In this document: positions 24,589 through 33,212 of the stretch, piece after piece | Layout: each line of letters starts with the position of its first letter | Numbering within the stretch: the first letter of the stretch is position 1 | Source of the DNA: Bacillota bacterium | Lineage (GTDB): Bacteria > Bacillota > Bacilli > Paenibacillales > Paenibacillaceae | Direction of reading: 5' to 3' | DNA: 64,000 nt | Assembly (NCBI GenBank): GCA_023460795.1 | Contig: JAEWPC010000058.1 | Location: forward strand, 92,119-156,118 | Program-made: the position numbers and the translations under genes | Notes under the pieces: generated by a model | Seen by the model: only the letters and a program-made list of their open reading frames with translations | Databases searched by the model: none | What the model was told of the DNA's origin: nothing

Positions 24589-25077
24589 CAGGACGAAAGC
24601 GGCGACGTAATTGATCGTTCTCATCGCCCTCTCGTTCACCTTGTGTCTTAAGCTTCCGACGGCCTGGCTCAGCAACAGCCACCAAGCGGCAGAGCCAACG
24701 CATACGCCTACAACCATCCATACGGCCGAAGACGTGCCGTTATCGATGTTCAAGCCGGCGAACAACCCAGCGAAGGACAGGATCGTCATCGGATTCGTCA
24801 AGGTGAGCATTAACGTCGACGTATAAGCCCGTAAGTAGCCCTTCCCTTCGCGTACGCTGGCTTCCTCGCTCGCGATGGACGACTTTAACGTCCGAATCGC
24901 CAAATAGACCAGGAACAAAGCGCCCGCCGTATGCAGCCATTCCGACTGCTCCAATAGAATCTGCGTCGCGAAGTTTAGCCCGAGCGCGGCGATACAGCCG
25001 TAAATCGTATCGGCCGTTGCCGCCCCCAGGCCTGTTATGCGAACAGCCGCCTTCCCGTTCAGGGAAGGCGGCAGCAA
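24538..25077 (-). pseudogene. 5'-truncated LysE-family exporter
   Basis: The readable protein (GLGAATADTIYGCIAALGL … LTLTNPMTILSFAGLF … FVLLGFGLHALYEAL) is a LysE/RhtB-type amino-acid exporter with about five membrane segments. The first segment of about 30 residues, normally ending just before SGLGAATAD, is absent. In its place the frame runs through the inverted repeat GCCGCCTTCCC/GGGAAGGCGGC and then stops near the end of the LTA synthase gene. There is no ATG or plausible ribosome site; the only near start is a TTG within the repeat. It is probably a remnant; less likely a shortened functional gene. Confidence 0.7.
25038..25070 (-). terminator. Hairpin after LTA synthase
   Basis: GCCGCCTTCCC and GGGAAGGCGGC pair across a TGAAC loop 20-odd bp past the LTA synthase stop. 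The U-tract is missing (TGTTCGC follows), so termination strength is uncertain. Confidence 0.5.
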
Positions 25078-25087
25078 GCAGGTTATC

Positions 25088-26977
25088 CTATGGGTTTACG
25101 TCATCCGACGGTTCGCCGGTTTGTTTGTCTGGCAACTGCGGAATATAGCTGTCCGATAGATGAAGAAGCTCGAGCGTATGGTTATACTCCTCTTCCGTTA
25201 CGTCCGCAGCGGTATCCGGGACGTTCGGCAGCGGGAAGTTGTCTCCGTCATCATAAGCTGCTCCCGGAAGGAACAGCTTACGTTCCGTGAAGACGGAACC
25301 CGTAGGCAAGAAGTGTCTCATCGGCAGCTTGTTGACGGTCTGATTGAATAGATCTTGGCCGAAATGAATTTGCTGATCGAGCGAGATGCCCATCAAGTTC
25401 GCCAGCGTAGGCAGAATATCGACTTGACCGCCTGCCGTATCCAGCTTCGCAGGGTACGAGACGCCCGGAATGTGCGCGATGAGCGGTATATTGAACATAT
25501 CGGTGTAGCCGTACTCGTGCCCGAGAATCCCCTCCATGAGCGATTTCTCGTGTTTATCCAGTGAGTACAACGGCAAACCTTGGTGGTCGCCGTACAACAG
25601 AACGATACTGTTGTCCCACAGACCGCTGCTCTTCAGCTTATCGATGAATTGTCCAAGCGCGTAATCCGCATAGTTCTGCGCCTCGAGATAGTGCCCGACG
25701 AGCGTTCCGTCGTAGTCGTCCGGCAGATCGAACTTCACCTTGTCTTCCGGAATATCGTACGGGTGATGCGAGCTCATCGAGATCAACTGTGCATAAAACG
25801 GTTGACCGCTGGCGGACATCTCCTGCAGTTTGGTGAACGTTTTGTCGTACAACACTTCGTCGGAAGCGCCGAACGCCACATGGTCCTCATCGCCGAAGTA
25901 GGACTGGTCGTAATATTGATCGAATCCGATCGCGGAGTATAGCTCTCTGCGATTCCAAAAGTCTACTTGGTTCGTGTGGAAGGTCGCCGTATTGTACCCT
26001 TGCGCGCTGAGCAGTTTAGGCAAGCTTGGCAATGCTTTTCTCACGTAATTGTCGGTCGCCGGCTCGTGCTTTGGCACGTACAACGAGGTATTCACCACGA
26101 ACTCCGCATCGGAAGTCGTACCTTGGCCAACCATCGTATAAAAGTGGTTGAAGTGGAAATCGTCGCTGGCGAGCTTGTTCATGTTCGGCGTCAGTTCTTT
26201 GCCGTCGATCGTCAATCCGACCAAGAAATTCTGGAACGATTCCATCTGAATAATGATGACGTTCTTGCCTTGAGCAGAGGCGGCATATTTCGGGGCTGCC
26301 GCAGGGGTGATCCCCTTAAGCTGGTCGATCGACGATTGCGTAATGTCTTCCATCTCGACCCAATCTTCTTCCTCGGTCGAGTCCGCGAAGATGGTGTAGA
26401 TCTCGTAATTCAGAATTCCCATCTCTTCGGCTTGCTTGTTCTCGTTCATGCTGGCTTTGTTCGTCCAAATGTTAAAGAAACAGAGCGCGATGGACAGCGT
26501 GATCATTACGGAAATAGCAGGTTTACGGAACGGTCTTGGGCGAATCGGCTTCGGAGCCGACTTCGATTTGTAATGCGCCCAGACCAGGAACACGGCGAGT
26601 ACGATAATGTCGAAGAACACGAGCAAATAATAAGGATCCATCAACGAATAAGTGCTGTTGCCGACCTTCGTGACTTTATCGGCTTGCTTCAGGGCATGAT
26701 AAGTGGCGATAATGCCGTAATACTTGTAGTACATAAGTACCGCGAAGTATAAGACGGTGACGAGCAAGTTCACGATGACGTAGTACAGAATCTTACGCTT
26801 CGTCGCGAACCATTCGATCAGGCAGAAGATCGCCCAGAAGAACGGTACCTCCGTCGCTACGGTCTCCCAGGAAGGTCCGTCGGCGAATACAACGTACCAG
26901 GCCAACGCGCCTTTCAAAGCTAAGATAACGGTGAACAGCAGAAATCTGCGATTTATTAATTTCAACCATAAAGACAT
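25088..26977 (-). CDS. LTA synthase family protein
   Basis: About 629-aa polytopic enzyme with five N-terminal membrane segments (within residues 15-175) and an extracellular sulfatase-fold domain. Active-site marks are Glu in IIIQMESFQ, the nucleophilic Thr in GQGTTSDAEF and the metal-binding YGDHQGL, as in LtaS. LtaS-type enzymes transfer glycerol phosphate from phosphatidylglycerol to build lipoteichoic acid, releasing diacylglycerol; paralogues act as primases or in sporulation. ATG 26977 is preferred because AAAGGA lies 9 nt upstream; ATG 26986 overlaps that site. Single gene with its own 5' region. Confidence 0.88.
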   Translation of the reverse strand: MSLWLKLINRRFLLFTVILALKGALAWYVVFADGPSWETVATEVPFFWAIFCLIEWFATKRKILYYVIVNLLVTVLYFAVLMYYKYYGIIATYHALKQADKVTKVGNSTYSLMDPYYLLVFFDIIVLAVFLVWAHYKSKSAPKPIRPRPFRKPAISVMITLSIALCFFNIWTNKASMNENKQAEEMGILNYEIYTIFADSTEEEDWVEMEDITQSSIDQLKGITPAAAPKYAASAQGKNVIIIQMESFQNFLVGLTIDGKELTPNMNKLASDDFHFNHFYTMVGQGTTSDAEFVVNTSLYVPKHEPATDNYVRKALPSLPKLLSAQGYNTATFHTNQVDFWNRRELYSAIGFDQYYDQSYFGDEDHVAFGASDEVLYDKTFTKLQEMSASGQPFYAQLISMSSHHPYDIPEDKVKFDLPDDYDGTLVGHYLEAQNYADYALGQFIDKLKSSGLWDNSIVLLYGDHQGLPLYSLDKHEKSLMEGILGHEYGYTDMFNIPLIAHIPGVSYPAKLDTAGGQVDILPTLANLMGISLDQQIHFGQDLFNQTVNKLPMRHFLPTGSVFTERKLFLPGAAYDDGDNFPLPNVPDTAADVTEEEYNHTLELLHLSDSYIPQLPDKQTGEPSDDVNP

Positions 26978-27006
26978 CTCGATCATTCCTTTCGCAACAC
27001 AAAAAT

Positions 27007-27030
27007 AGGCCGGTCAACAAACCGAAGCCT
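27007..27030 (-). terminator. Probable terminator upstream of LTA synthase
   Basis: Read leftward AGGCTTCGGT / ACCGGCCT with a TTGTTG loop, followed by ATTTTTG. It would end transcripts coming from the GNAT gene at 27.2-27.6 kb. Confidence 0.55.
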
Positions 27031-27194
27031 GCGTGTCGTCTAGCTGCAAATCTTCACTGGTCATTCTTCGATTCTTTCAATCTAGCAAAGAAAAAAATCA
27101 AAGGCAAGTGTAGATGTTGGACCGTTAACTAAAGATTAGTTAAATGTGTCTTAATGATGGCTGAGGAAATGCTGAAAGCTTACTGCTACGGCGT

Positions 27195-27623
27195 TTATTC
27201 CACTTCGACCGCATCATAAGTACATCGAAATCTTTCGGTTCCAGGAGTCTTCTCTCCGATGCTTTCAATCGTGAACCCGATGCTTCTGTAGAACTCGACC
27301 GATTCCTCGTCGGTTTCCGCTTCGATCGAGACAGGATTGAATTGATGAAGCAGCTCGAGAATCATGCCGCGTCCAAATCCGGCTCCTCTCGCTTCGGGTT
27401 GGACCGCGATATGACGCAAGGTCATTCGTTCGTTCGATTCGGTGCGAAATCCGACGATGCCGACGATTTGTCCTTCCGATTCATACCCCATAATGCTTAG
27501 ATCGTCTGTCGTTCGATATTGCTCGATCGCACGAGATACGTGTTCGGAATCCGGAAATTCGGACAGCTCGATCAAGTTTTGTACTTCTTCCTCATGAAGA
27601 CGCGATTTCAAATCCACTAACAA
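27195..27623 (-). CDS. GNAT N-acetyltransferase
   Basis: 142-aa acetyltransferase: IVGIVGFRT strand, LRHIAVQPEARGAGFGRGMI with the acetyl-CoA loop, and ESVEFYRSIGFTIESI at the end. Substrate unknown. Start is a TTG at 27621-27623 with AAGGGGGCTGGCTGAA upstream. It has a 157-bp gap to the transporter gene upstream, so is probably transcribed separately. Confidence 0.82.
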   Translation of the reverse strand: MLVDLKSRLHEEEVQNLIELSEFPDSEHVSRAIEQYRTTDDLSIMGYESEGQIVGIVGFRTESNERMTLRHIAVQPEARGAGFGRGMILELLHQFNPVSIEAETDEESVEFYRSIGFTIESIGEKTPGTERFRCTYDAVEVE

Positions 27624-27780
27624 TTCAGCCAGCCCCCTTCGACCTATTCGTGCCCGTCTTTATCTGTAGGTTCTTATTATACGTCACCTAGGATGTACGC
27701 TCCAAACTTGTTCGCGCTTACATCTGAAAATGGCTAAAAATTAATGTTGGGACGCCCATCCTACCATAGAGAGTCAGAGA

Positions 27781-28626
27781 TTATTGCGCGAGCAGTACGA
27801 TACCTATCGTAATAAGCACGGAAGCCCAGATGCGTTGCTTCCCCTGCGGTTCGCTTAACAGGAATACCCCCATTAACGTGCCGAATACGGTGCCGATCTC
27901 TCTCATCGGAGCAAGCTGGGACACGGGAAGCATCTCCAGCGCCTTCAGGAAGAGGATGTAACCGCCCGGGGAGAGAATACCCCCGATCAATATCGTCCGC
28001 CAATTGACGCGCCACTCTCTTCCGATCCCCTTCTCGCGTAACGCGATAAAAGTAAGAGCCGCGAAGTTGCCGATGTTCGTCAGTTCCGTTAATAGTTGCG
28101 GAGGGACATGACGGATCGCCACTTTATCGACAACCGTATAGGCCGTAATCATCGCGCCGACCGTCAGAGCAACGTAAATCGCATAGTTCCCTCTTTTCAC
28201 GAGTTGCCCGAAACGAAGATCTCCCGCTCGAAAAATACCGATGACGATACACGCGATTCCGATCCAACCGAGGAGTTGCAGCCGCTCATTGAGGAGAAGA
28301 ACGCCGAACACCGGCACGAGCAGCGGGCTTGTCCCTCTCATGATCGGATACACCTGCGACAGGTCGCCGAGCTTGTAAGCTTGCGCAAGTAAATAGATGT
28401 ATACGCCGTGGATGATGACGCTTGCCGCGATGATCAACCATCCTTGCGGATCGACTTGCGAGAAAGCGCCACGCTCAGACCATACGAACGGCATAAACAT
28501 AATGGAAGACGTTCCGCAGCAAAGCCACAGAAAAACATGTTTGTTGATGCTTCGCTTGGCGAATAAATTCCACACCGAATGCACGAAGCCGGATAAGAGC
28601 ACTAACCCGAATGCCGCGTAAGCCAA
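27781..28626 (-). CDS. EamA/DMT-family transporter
   Basis: 281-aa membrane protein with about ten hydrophobic segments in two EamA repeats (about 5-135 and 150-280). Typical features are the DLSQVYPIMRGTSPLLVPV and VSQLAPMREIGTVFGTLMG segments at the ends of the repeats. Drug/metabolite transporters of this kind export small metabolites; substrate unknown. The gene begins 25 bp after the stop of the HAD gene upstream, so they are probably one operon. Confidence 0.85.
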   Translation of the reverse strand: MAYAAFGLVLLSGFVHSVWNLFAKRSINKHVFLWLCCGTSSIMFMPFVWSERGAFSQVDPQGWLIIAASVIIHGVYIYLLAQAYKLGDLSQVYPIMRGTSPLLVPVFGVLLLNERLQLLGWIGIACIVIGIFRAGDLRFGQLVKRGNYAIYVALTVGAMITAYTVVDKVAIRHVPPQLLTELTNIGNFAALTFIALREKGIGREWRVNWRTILIGGILSPGGYILFLKALEMLPVSQLAPMREIGTVFGTLMGVFLLSEPQGKQRIWASVLITIGIVLLAQ

Positions 28627-28651
28627 CTCCGATCACCTGTCTGCTGGAGAG

Positions 28652-29320
28652 TCAGAGAATCTCCATGATTTGATGTAGGCTGCGAATCACGTGATCGGGC
28701 TTTACGTGAAGCTCGTCCCGCCAAGGCTGATTCGATTGTAACCAAATCGTCTTCATGCCGACGCTAGCAGCGCCTGCGACATCGTTGACCGGGTGATCTC
28801 CGACATAGACGCATTGTTCAGGCGGCAATCCGAGAGAATCGAGCGCCATTCGGAAAATGGCCGCATCCGGCTTCTTAACGCCTGCTTCTTCCGATACGAG
28901 AATGATATCGAAGTCGCCTCTTAGGTTGATTTGATCGATTTTGCCATATTGGATTTCCGTTCTGCCGTTCGTAATGAGCCCTGTTCGGTATTTCGTGCGC
29001 AAATAGGCCAGAACTTCTCTCGCTTGGTCCATTAGTATCGCATTCTTAACGTAGTTAACCTTATAATAGTCCATCAGTTGTTCGAGTTCAGGCTTTGCGG
29101 TCCCCGCCCAAGGGTACTCCGCCAGCAGCTCGCGGAACAGCTCGCGTTTGTCTTTATATCCGTCTTCATCGCGTACGATCATATCTTCGACCATTTCGTC
29201 GCGACCATCATGATGGATGAAGTATTCGTTAACGAAAGATGCTGCGAATCCTCTGAACGTCCGCGTCCGATCCAGTACCGTCTGATCCAAATCGAGAATG
29301 ACTGCTTTTATCCCGTTCAC
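28652..29320 (-). CDS. HAD-superfamily hydrolase (subfamily IA)
   Basis: 222-aa phosphatase-like protein with all HAD motifs: DLDQT (10-14), TNGR (motif II), the Lys of GVKKPD (motif III) and VGDHPVNDV (motif IV). The cap size and the ITNGRTEIQYGKIDQI stretch resemble the YjjG/YfnB type that dephosphorylates nucleotides; substrate inferred. First gene of a two-gene leftward unit with the EamA transporter. A similar protein is encoded at 40.1-40.8 and at 62.3-63.0 kb. Confidence 0.85.
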   Translation of the reverse strand: MNGIKAVILDLDQTVLDRTRTFRGFAASFVNEYFIHHDGRDEMVEDMIVRDEDGYKDKRELFRELLAEYPWAGTAKPELEQLMDYYKVNYVKNAILMDQAREVLAYLRTKYRTGLITNGRTEIQYGKIDQINLRGDFDIILVSEEAGVKKPDAAIFRMALDSLGLPPEQCVYVGDHPVNDVAGAASVGMKTIWLQSNQPWRDELHVKPDHVIRSLHQIMEIL

Positions 29321-29350
29321 GGTTGCCTCCCAACCTTCCGATAAAACGCA

Positions 29351-29385
29351 AAAAAGGAAGAGAGAAATCGTTCTCTCTTTCCTTA
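29351..29385. terminator. Intrinsic terminator of the oxidase operon
   Basis: AAGGAAGAGAGAA and TTCTCTCTTTCCTT pair across an ATCG loop. A run of A at 29350-29355 gives the U-tract for the leftward oxidase operon. Confidence 0.85.
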
Positions 29386-29446
29386 TTCGCTTTACAGAAA
29401 GAATATAGTTATTATTTTACAGCATGTTGCGAGTTTTGCCTATCTA

Positions 29447-31081
29447 TTACCAGGTGACATAGCCTGGCGACGGAACGGTGTTCTTGATCATGTCGATCAG
29501 CGGAAGCGTGTATGCGAACAGAATGAGCGCGACCGCGATGCCGATCCATACGCCCCAGCGTTCGAGGAACGCCGGCGTCTTCTCGGAGGCTTCGGACACT
29601 TCGCCGATCGGATACTCGGTTTCTCCTCTTGGAGCGCGCAGCAGACCGATTATGTTGTAGACGATCATGATGACGCCGATGAACAGAATCGATCCGCCGA
29701 TCGCCATCGCGACGTGGTAAGGCATCCAAAGTATGGCGTCCGGGTGATCGTTGTACGTGTTGTACGCCGTGCGGCGCGGCGAACCAAGCAGACCGACGAT
29801 ATGCATCGCGCCCGACATGAAGAACATGCCGACGCACCAAGTAATCGTCTGGATAATGCCGAGCTTGTTCATTCTCGGCGTCAGCACGCGTCCGGTAATC
29901 GCGGGGATCAGCCAGTACAGAATGCCGAAGAACGTTAGAGCGACGCTCGTCGCGACCGTAATGTGGAAGTGGCCCGTTACCCACAGCGTATTATGCACGA
30001 CGGCATTCATCTGGTTACTCGCATTGATGATCCCCCCTGCACCCGCAGGAATGAAGATCAACATGCCCATGAAAGGAGCGAAGAAACGAACGTCTTTCCA
30101 AGGCAGCTTCTTCACCCAACCGAACGTGCCCTTCGCGCCTTTGGAGCGACCGTAGAGCTCGAACGTGGCGAACATCGAGAACGCCGTCATGAGCGAAGGA
30201 ATAATAACCATGAACGTCAGAACGACTTGTAGGTATTTCCAGAACGGCGAGATACCCGGCTCCATGAGCTGATGGTGGAAGCCGACCGGAATCGAGAACA
30301 GCAGGAACAGCATGAACGACAGTCTGGCCAACGAATCGCTGAAAATTTTACCGCCGATGACCTTCGGAATGACGACATACCAGCAAATGTAAGCCGGCAG
30401 CAGCCAGAAGTAGACGAGCGGATGCCCGAAGTACCAGAACAGCGTGCGGCTTAATACGACGTTAACCGTATCGACCCAACCGAACGACCAAGGAATGAGC
30501 TGGACGACGACTTCGACCGCGACGCCGATCGTGCAAATTTGCCAGAGCAGCATCGTGACGACGGACATGTAGGCGAACAGCGGCGACAGCTTGCCCTTGT
30601 TCGCTCTTCTCCAACGAACGTACTGATAGAATATACCGAATCCGCTTAGCCAACTTCCGACGACGACAAGCGCGAGCGCGACGTAGAACCAAGGCGAAGC
30701 CTTCATCGGCGCGTAGAACGTGTACAGAACGCTAGCTTTGCCGAGCAGAATGACGATGACGCCCATGACGGTGCCGATCGACATCAGCATGTATCCGGCC
30801 CAACCGAACTTGCGGGAAACAGGCAGCAGCTTGCCGCCAAGCGTATGCGATACCCCTGAGTATAGGAAGCCGACGATAAAATAAGTGGTGAAAATAAGCG
30901 CCATCAGGACGCCGTGTGCGGTTAACAACTCGTAATAACCGATATTCGCGGGCAGCTCAATCGACCCGCTCTTCACCATGCTCTGCAGCAACCCCGCGAT
31001 GCCGCCGATGAACAGCGCGGCGAATGCGAACAAGATGTGAGCAAGGACGAGCTTGCTGTCGCTTCTGTCAAATGACTTCAT
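29447..31081 (-). CDS. cbaA: ba3-type cytochrome c oxidase, subunit I
   Basis: 544-aa haem-copper oxidase subunit of the B (ba3) family with 12-13 membrane segments. Ligands seen: His56 (LTAHGVLM) and His373 for the low-spin haem, His220 of FGHPLVYFW with cross-linked Tyr224, His269-His270 (GFHHQLMEP) for CuB, and His371 (VTGHFHIT) for the high-spin haem. It reduces O2 to water with proton pumping and has high oxygen affinity in characterised members. It is the last gene of the operon hemerythrin - subunit IIa - subunit II - subunit I, behind an Fnr-like site. Gene name by family. Confidence 0.92.
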   Translation of the reverse strand: MKSFDRSDSKLVLAHILFAFAALFIGGIAGLLQSMVKSGSIELPANIGYYELLTAHGVLMALIFTTYFIVGFLYSGVSHTLGGKLLPVSRKFGWAGYMLMSIGTVMGVIVILLGKASVLYTFYAPMKASPWFYVALALVVVGSWLSGFGIFYQYVRWRRANKGKLSPLFAYMSVVTMLLWQICTIGVAVEVVVQLIPWSFGWVDTVNVVLSRTLFWYFGHPLVYFWLLPAYICWYVVIPKVIGGKIFSDSLARLSFMLFLLFSIPVGFHHQLMEPGISPFWKYLQVVLTFMVIIPSLMTAFSMFATFELYGRSKGAKGTFGWVKKLPWKDVRFFAPFMGMLIFIPAGAGGIINASNQMNAVVHNTLWVTGHFHITVATSVALTFFGILYWLIPAITGRVLTPRMNKLGIIQTITWCVGMFFMSGAMHIVGLLGSPRRTAYNTYNDHPDAILWMPYHVAMAIGGSILFIGVIMIVYNIIGLLRAPRGETEYPIGEVSEASEKTPAFLERWGVWIGIAVALILFAYTLPLIDMIKNTVPSPGYVTW

Positions 31082-31093
31082 CCGCTAATCCCC

Positions 31094-31567
31094 CTATTGT
31101 ACGACGATCGTAGTTGCCATGTATTCATGGCCCGTGCCGCAATACTCGTTGCAAAGAATCAAATATTTGCCTGGCTTATCGAACGTATGGGTGATGTGGC
31201 TTACTTCGCCCGGTTCGATCATCATATTAACGTTCGTGCCGACGATCGCGAAGCCGTGAACGACGTCCGATGTCGTAACGATGAAGTCGACCTTGGCGCC
31301 GACAGGCACTTGCATCGGTTCAGCCGGTTCGTATCCGAACGCGTATGCCGTCATGATCGCTTCATAATGATTTTTGCCGATTTGATTCAACCCGGGGTTA
31401 TCGAATGGCGCCGTCTCGGCCACCTTCGTCGGATCGATCGTGTGGTGGTGCTCGCTCGGCGGCTTCATCCCCATCGAGAACGCCATAACGCCGAGCACGA
31501 TCAGGAATACCGCTAGCATCGATATTCCGAACTTAAGCCAAGTTTTTTCAAGACGATGAAGATGCAT
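31094..31567 (-). CDS. cbaB: ba3-type cytochrome c oxidase, subunit II
   Basis: 157-aa subunit with one N-terminal membrane anchor (FGISMLAVFLIVLGVMAF) and an outer cupredoxin domain. The binuclear CuA site is intact: His in SDVVHGF and the cluster CNEYCGTGHEYM (Cys, Cys, His, Met). It accepts electrons from cytochrome c or a similar donor and passes them to subunit I. ATG 31567 is chosen because GGAGGAG lies 10 nt upstream; a TTG one codon earlier is in frame. 12 bp separate it from cbaA. Confidence 0.92.
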   Translation of the reverse strand: MHLHRLEKTWLKFGISMLAVFLIVLGVMAFSMGMKPPSEHHHTIDPTKVAETAPFDNPGLNQIGKNHYEAIMTAYAFGYEPAEPMQVPVGAKVDFIVTTSDVVHGFAIVGTNVNMMIEPGEVSHITHTFDKPGKYLILCNEYCGTGHEYMATTIVVQ

Positions 31568-31585
31568 CAATGTTCCACTCCTCCG

Positions 31586-31714
31586 TTAGTTTCGAGCCAT
31601 GTACAAGGCGAACACGCCAATCCAAGTCAATACGATGAAAGCACCGAGCAGCATGACGGACGCGAACGTCCCTTTGAGTGCCGGTTCTTCTTTCTTGTCC
31701 TCCGGTTTAGGCAT
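31586..31714 (-). CDS. Small cytochrome c oxidase subunit (IIa-like)
   Basis: 42-aa protein with a charged start (MPKPEDKKEEPALKG) and a single membrane helix (VMLLGAFIVLTWIGVFALYM). The ribosome site CAGGAGGTTGATCGC is excellent. Position directly before subunit II and the one-helix layout fit the subunit IIa of ba3-type oxidases. Function assigned by position and topology. Confidence 0.75.
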   Translation of the reverse strand: MPKPEDKKEEPALKGTFASVMLLGAFIVLTWIGVFALYMARN

Positions 31715-31755
31715 GCGATCAACCTCCTGTCGATTGGGATGATTATAGATTTCGC

Positions 31756-32241
31756 TTAAGAGCCGCTGTATTCGATCTCGCGCATCAACTGCTCGGTCGC
31801 GGGAATAATCGTGTCTTCTTCGATTCGAAAATGTTCATGTACGATCATCAGCACCTGCAACAGATGATACAGCGACTCCTCAGGGGATGCGCCTTCCTCT
31901 ACCGAGCGCAAGTAGGCGTCGTAATATTGGTCCGCGATCCGGCTATCGTGCTCGAGCACGCCGATCGGCCCCAAGCTGCCGCCGGGAACTAACGTTCTGG
32001 CGAAGGGGAAGATCGTTCCCCGTTCTCTGTCCAAGTGCCGTCTCCAAGCTTGCATGAAAGGAACGAGCAGCCTTCTGGCTTCTAGATGATGATCCGTCCA
32101 GTCGGGTTGATCGTAATTGCGAGGATTCCATTTCATCAGCCGGCACAGGTCTAGAAGGCGTTCATGCAGAGAATCATGCTCTTCCTTCCATTCGTCGTAC
32201 GTGACGTACAGCTCCCACAGATTCGATTCCGGACGTTGCAT
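31756..32241 (-). CDS. Hemerythrin-like (HHE) protein
   Basis: 161-aa soluble four-helix protein. Candidate di-iron ligands lie on four helices: EEHDSLHERL (His22, His26), WRRHLDRERGTIFPF, LEHDSR and HEHFRIEEDTIIP. Such proteins bind oxygen or nitric oxide or store iron. It leads the ba3 oxidase operon and is preceded by an Fnr-like palindrome, so it may sense or handle O2/NO when oxygen is low; this is inference. AAAGGGGGTTCTGGAGCT precedes the ATG. Confidence 0.82.
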   Translation of the reverse strand: MQRPESNLWELYVTYDEWKEEHDSLHERLLDLCRLMKWNPRNYDQPDWTDHHLEARRLLVPFMQAWRRHLDRERGTIFPFARTLVPGGSLGPIGVLEHDSRIADQYYDAYLRSVEEGASPEESLYHLLQVLMIVHEHFRIEEDTIIPATEQLMREIEYSGS

Positions 32242-32297
32242 AGCTCCAGAACCCCCTTTCCGCTTAAAATCGGGATGTTCGCGATCGTGATGTATTC

Positions 32298-32340
32298 ATT
32301 GTGCATGAGCTGCAAGCCGCTTCCTGTGACATTCGTCACT
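32298..32340 (-). promoter_or_regulatory. Fnr/CRP-type operator and promoter of the oxidase operon
   Basis: TGTGA-CATTCG-TCACT (32325-32340) matches the TGTGA-N6-TCACA consensus with one change. A -10-like CACAAT lies at 32303-32298. The deduced start near 32291 puts the palindrome centre at -41.5, the class II activator position. Confidence 0.6.
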
Positions 32341-32390
32341 AAACGTTTGAACGTTATGTGAATGCGATTACATGTCCGGACAAAGTAAAA

Positions 32391-32419
32391 AAACCTTCCG
32401 GCCGTTAAGCCGGAAGGTT
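32391..32419 (-). terminator. Intrinsic terminator of the cupredoxin gene
   Basis: AACCTTCCGGC / GCCGGAAGGTT, 6-nt loop, with seven T on the minus strand after the stem (32391-32385). It lies 12 bp past the cupredoxin stop. Confidence 0.88.
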
Positions 32420-32430
32420 ATCCGTTATTC

Positions 32431-32823
32431 TTATTCGACGATCAGCTTGCCTGTCATCTCGGCGTGACCGCCTCCGCACATCGTATCGCAGACGAATTCG
32501 AACGTGCCGGATTTGTCCGCTGTGAACGTTACGGGCTTGTTCGGCTTAATGATTTGGTCGTAGCCGTTGATCTTGATCGAGTGCAGGCCTTGCGTGTTCT
32601 TAAGCGTGATGCTGATCGTGTCGCCTTGCTTAACCTTGATCTCCTGTTGATCGAACTCGAAGTTCTTCGCGTTGATCGTAATCGCTTTGGCATCTCCCGT
32701 AGGAGCTTCGCTAGCTGCCGGTGAAGATGCGGCCTTGTCGTTGTCTTTGTTGCCGCCTCCGCATCCCGTTGCGACGAACGCCGCCAAGAGCAATAAGACC
32801 GCCGTGTACATCCATTTGTTCAT
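32431..32823 (-). CDS. CuA-type cupredoxin lipoprotein
   Basis: 130-aa lipoprotein: hydrophobic LLLAAFVATGC with lipidated Cys21, an Ala/Ser linker, then a cupredoxin domain (FEFDQQEIKVKQGDTISITL). His81 (GLHSI) and CDTMCGGGHAEM (Cys112, Cys116, His120, Met123) reproduce the CuA ligand spacing of oxidase subunit II, so it may bind a binuclear copper centre. It could donate electrons to, or help load copper into, the neighbouring ba3 oxidase. ATG 32823 follows AAGGAGGGC; the frame upstream is leader. A perfect Fnr-like site precedes it. Confidence 0.82.
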   Translation of the reverse strand: MNKWMYTAVLLLLAAFVATGCGGGNKDNDKAASSPAASEAPTGDAKAITINAKNFEFDQQEIKVKQGDTISITLKNTQGLHSIKINGYDQIIKPNKPVTFTADKSGTFEFVCDTMCGGGHAEMTGKLIVE

Positions 32824-32852
32824 GAAGAGCCCTCCTTGACTGGTATGCCCCA

Positions 32853-32895
32853 ATCATAAGAGGAATCGGACGAAGAAATTGTGATGGATCTCACA
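32853..32895 (-). promoter_or_regulatory. Fnr/CRP-type operator and promoter of the cupredoxin gene
   Basis: A perfect palindrome TGTGA-TGGATC-TCACA (32880-32895) and a -10 TATGAT (32858-32853). With transcription starting about 32846, the operator centre is at -41.5, as at Fnr-activated promoters, and the leader is about 23 nt with the AAGGAGG site. Confidence 0.7.
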
Positions 32896-32933
32896 TTATT
32901 CCCGTTGCCACAAAAGGGTCACAATTCGCGGAA

Positions 32934-33194
32934 TTATCGTGCGCTGCGTCCGGAGGGTCTCTTCTCCAGGGAGTATAGCTCGTCGTCTAATTGGTTTATT
33001 TTCTCCTGGAATACGTTCCGTGCATCCGATAACGCCGCATTGTATACATAAGGTCCGATGGCGCCGATCATGAAATCGACCAGCTGTTCCGCGCCTAGTT
33101 CGCCGATGCTCTCTCCCCGCTCCGTCTCGAAATAATGCTGCAGGCGGTGAACGAGCTGAAGCTTCTCTTCCCTTGGGAGCTTAATCGGTATCAT
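32934..33194 (-). CDS. DUF2164 family protein
   Basis: 86-aa soluble helical protein: IPIKLPREEKLQLVHRLQHYF, then ESIGELGAEQLVDFMIGAIG and VYNAALSDARNVFQEK, the DUF2164 pattern. Function unknown. Leftward; 18 bp after the small membrane gene upstream, so likely co-transcribed with it. Confidence 0.8.
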   Translation of the reverse strand: MIPIKLPREEKLQLVHRLQHYFETERGESIGELGAEQLVDFMIGAIGPYVYNAALSDARNVFQEKINQLDDELYSLEKRPSGRSAR

Positions 33195-33212
33195 TCGGTC
33201 CAGCTCCTTCGC

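Noticed and set aside
25967..26752. 261-codon + frame over the LTA synthase gene
   Set aside because: Arg/Val/His-rich antisense frame without start signals; the LtaS motifs are on the minus strand.
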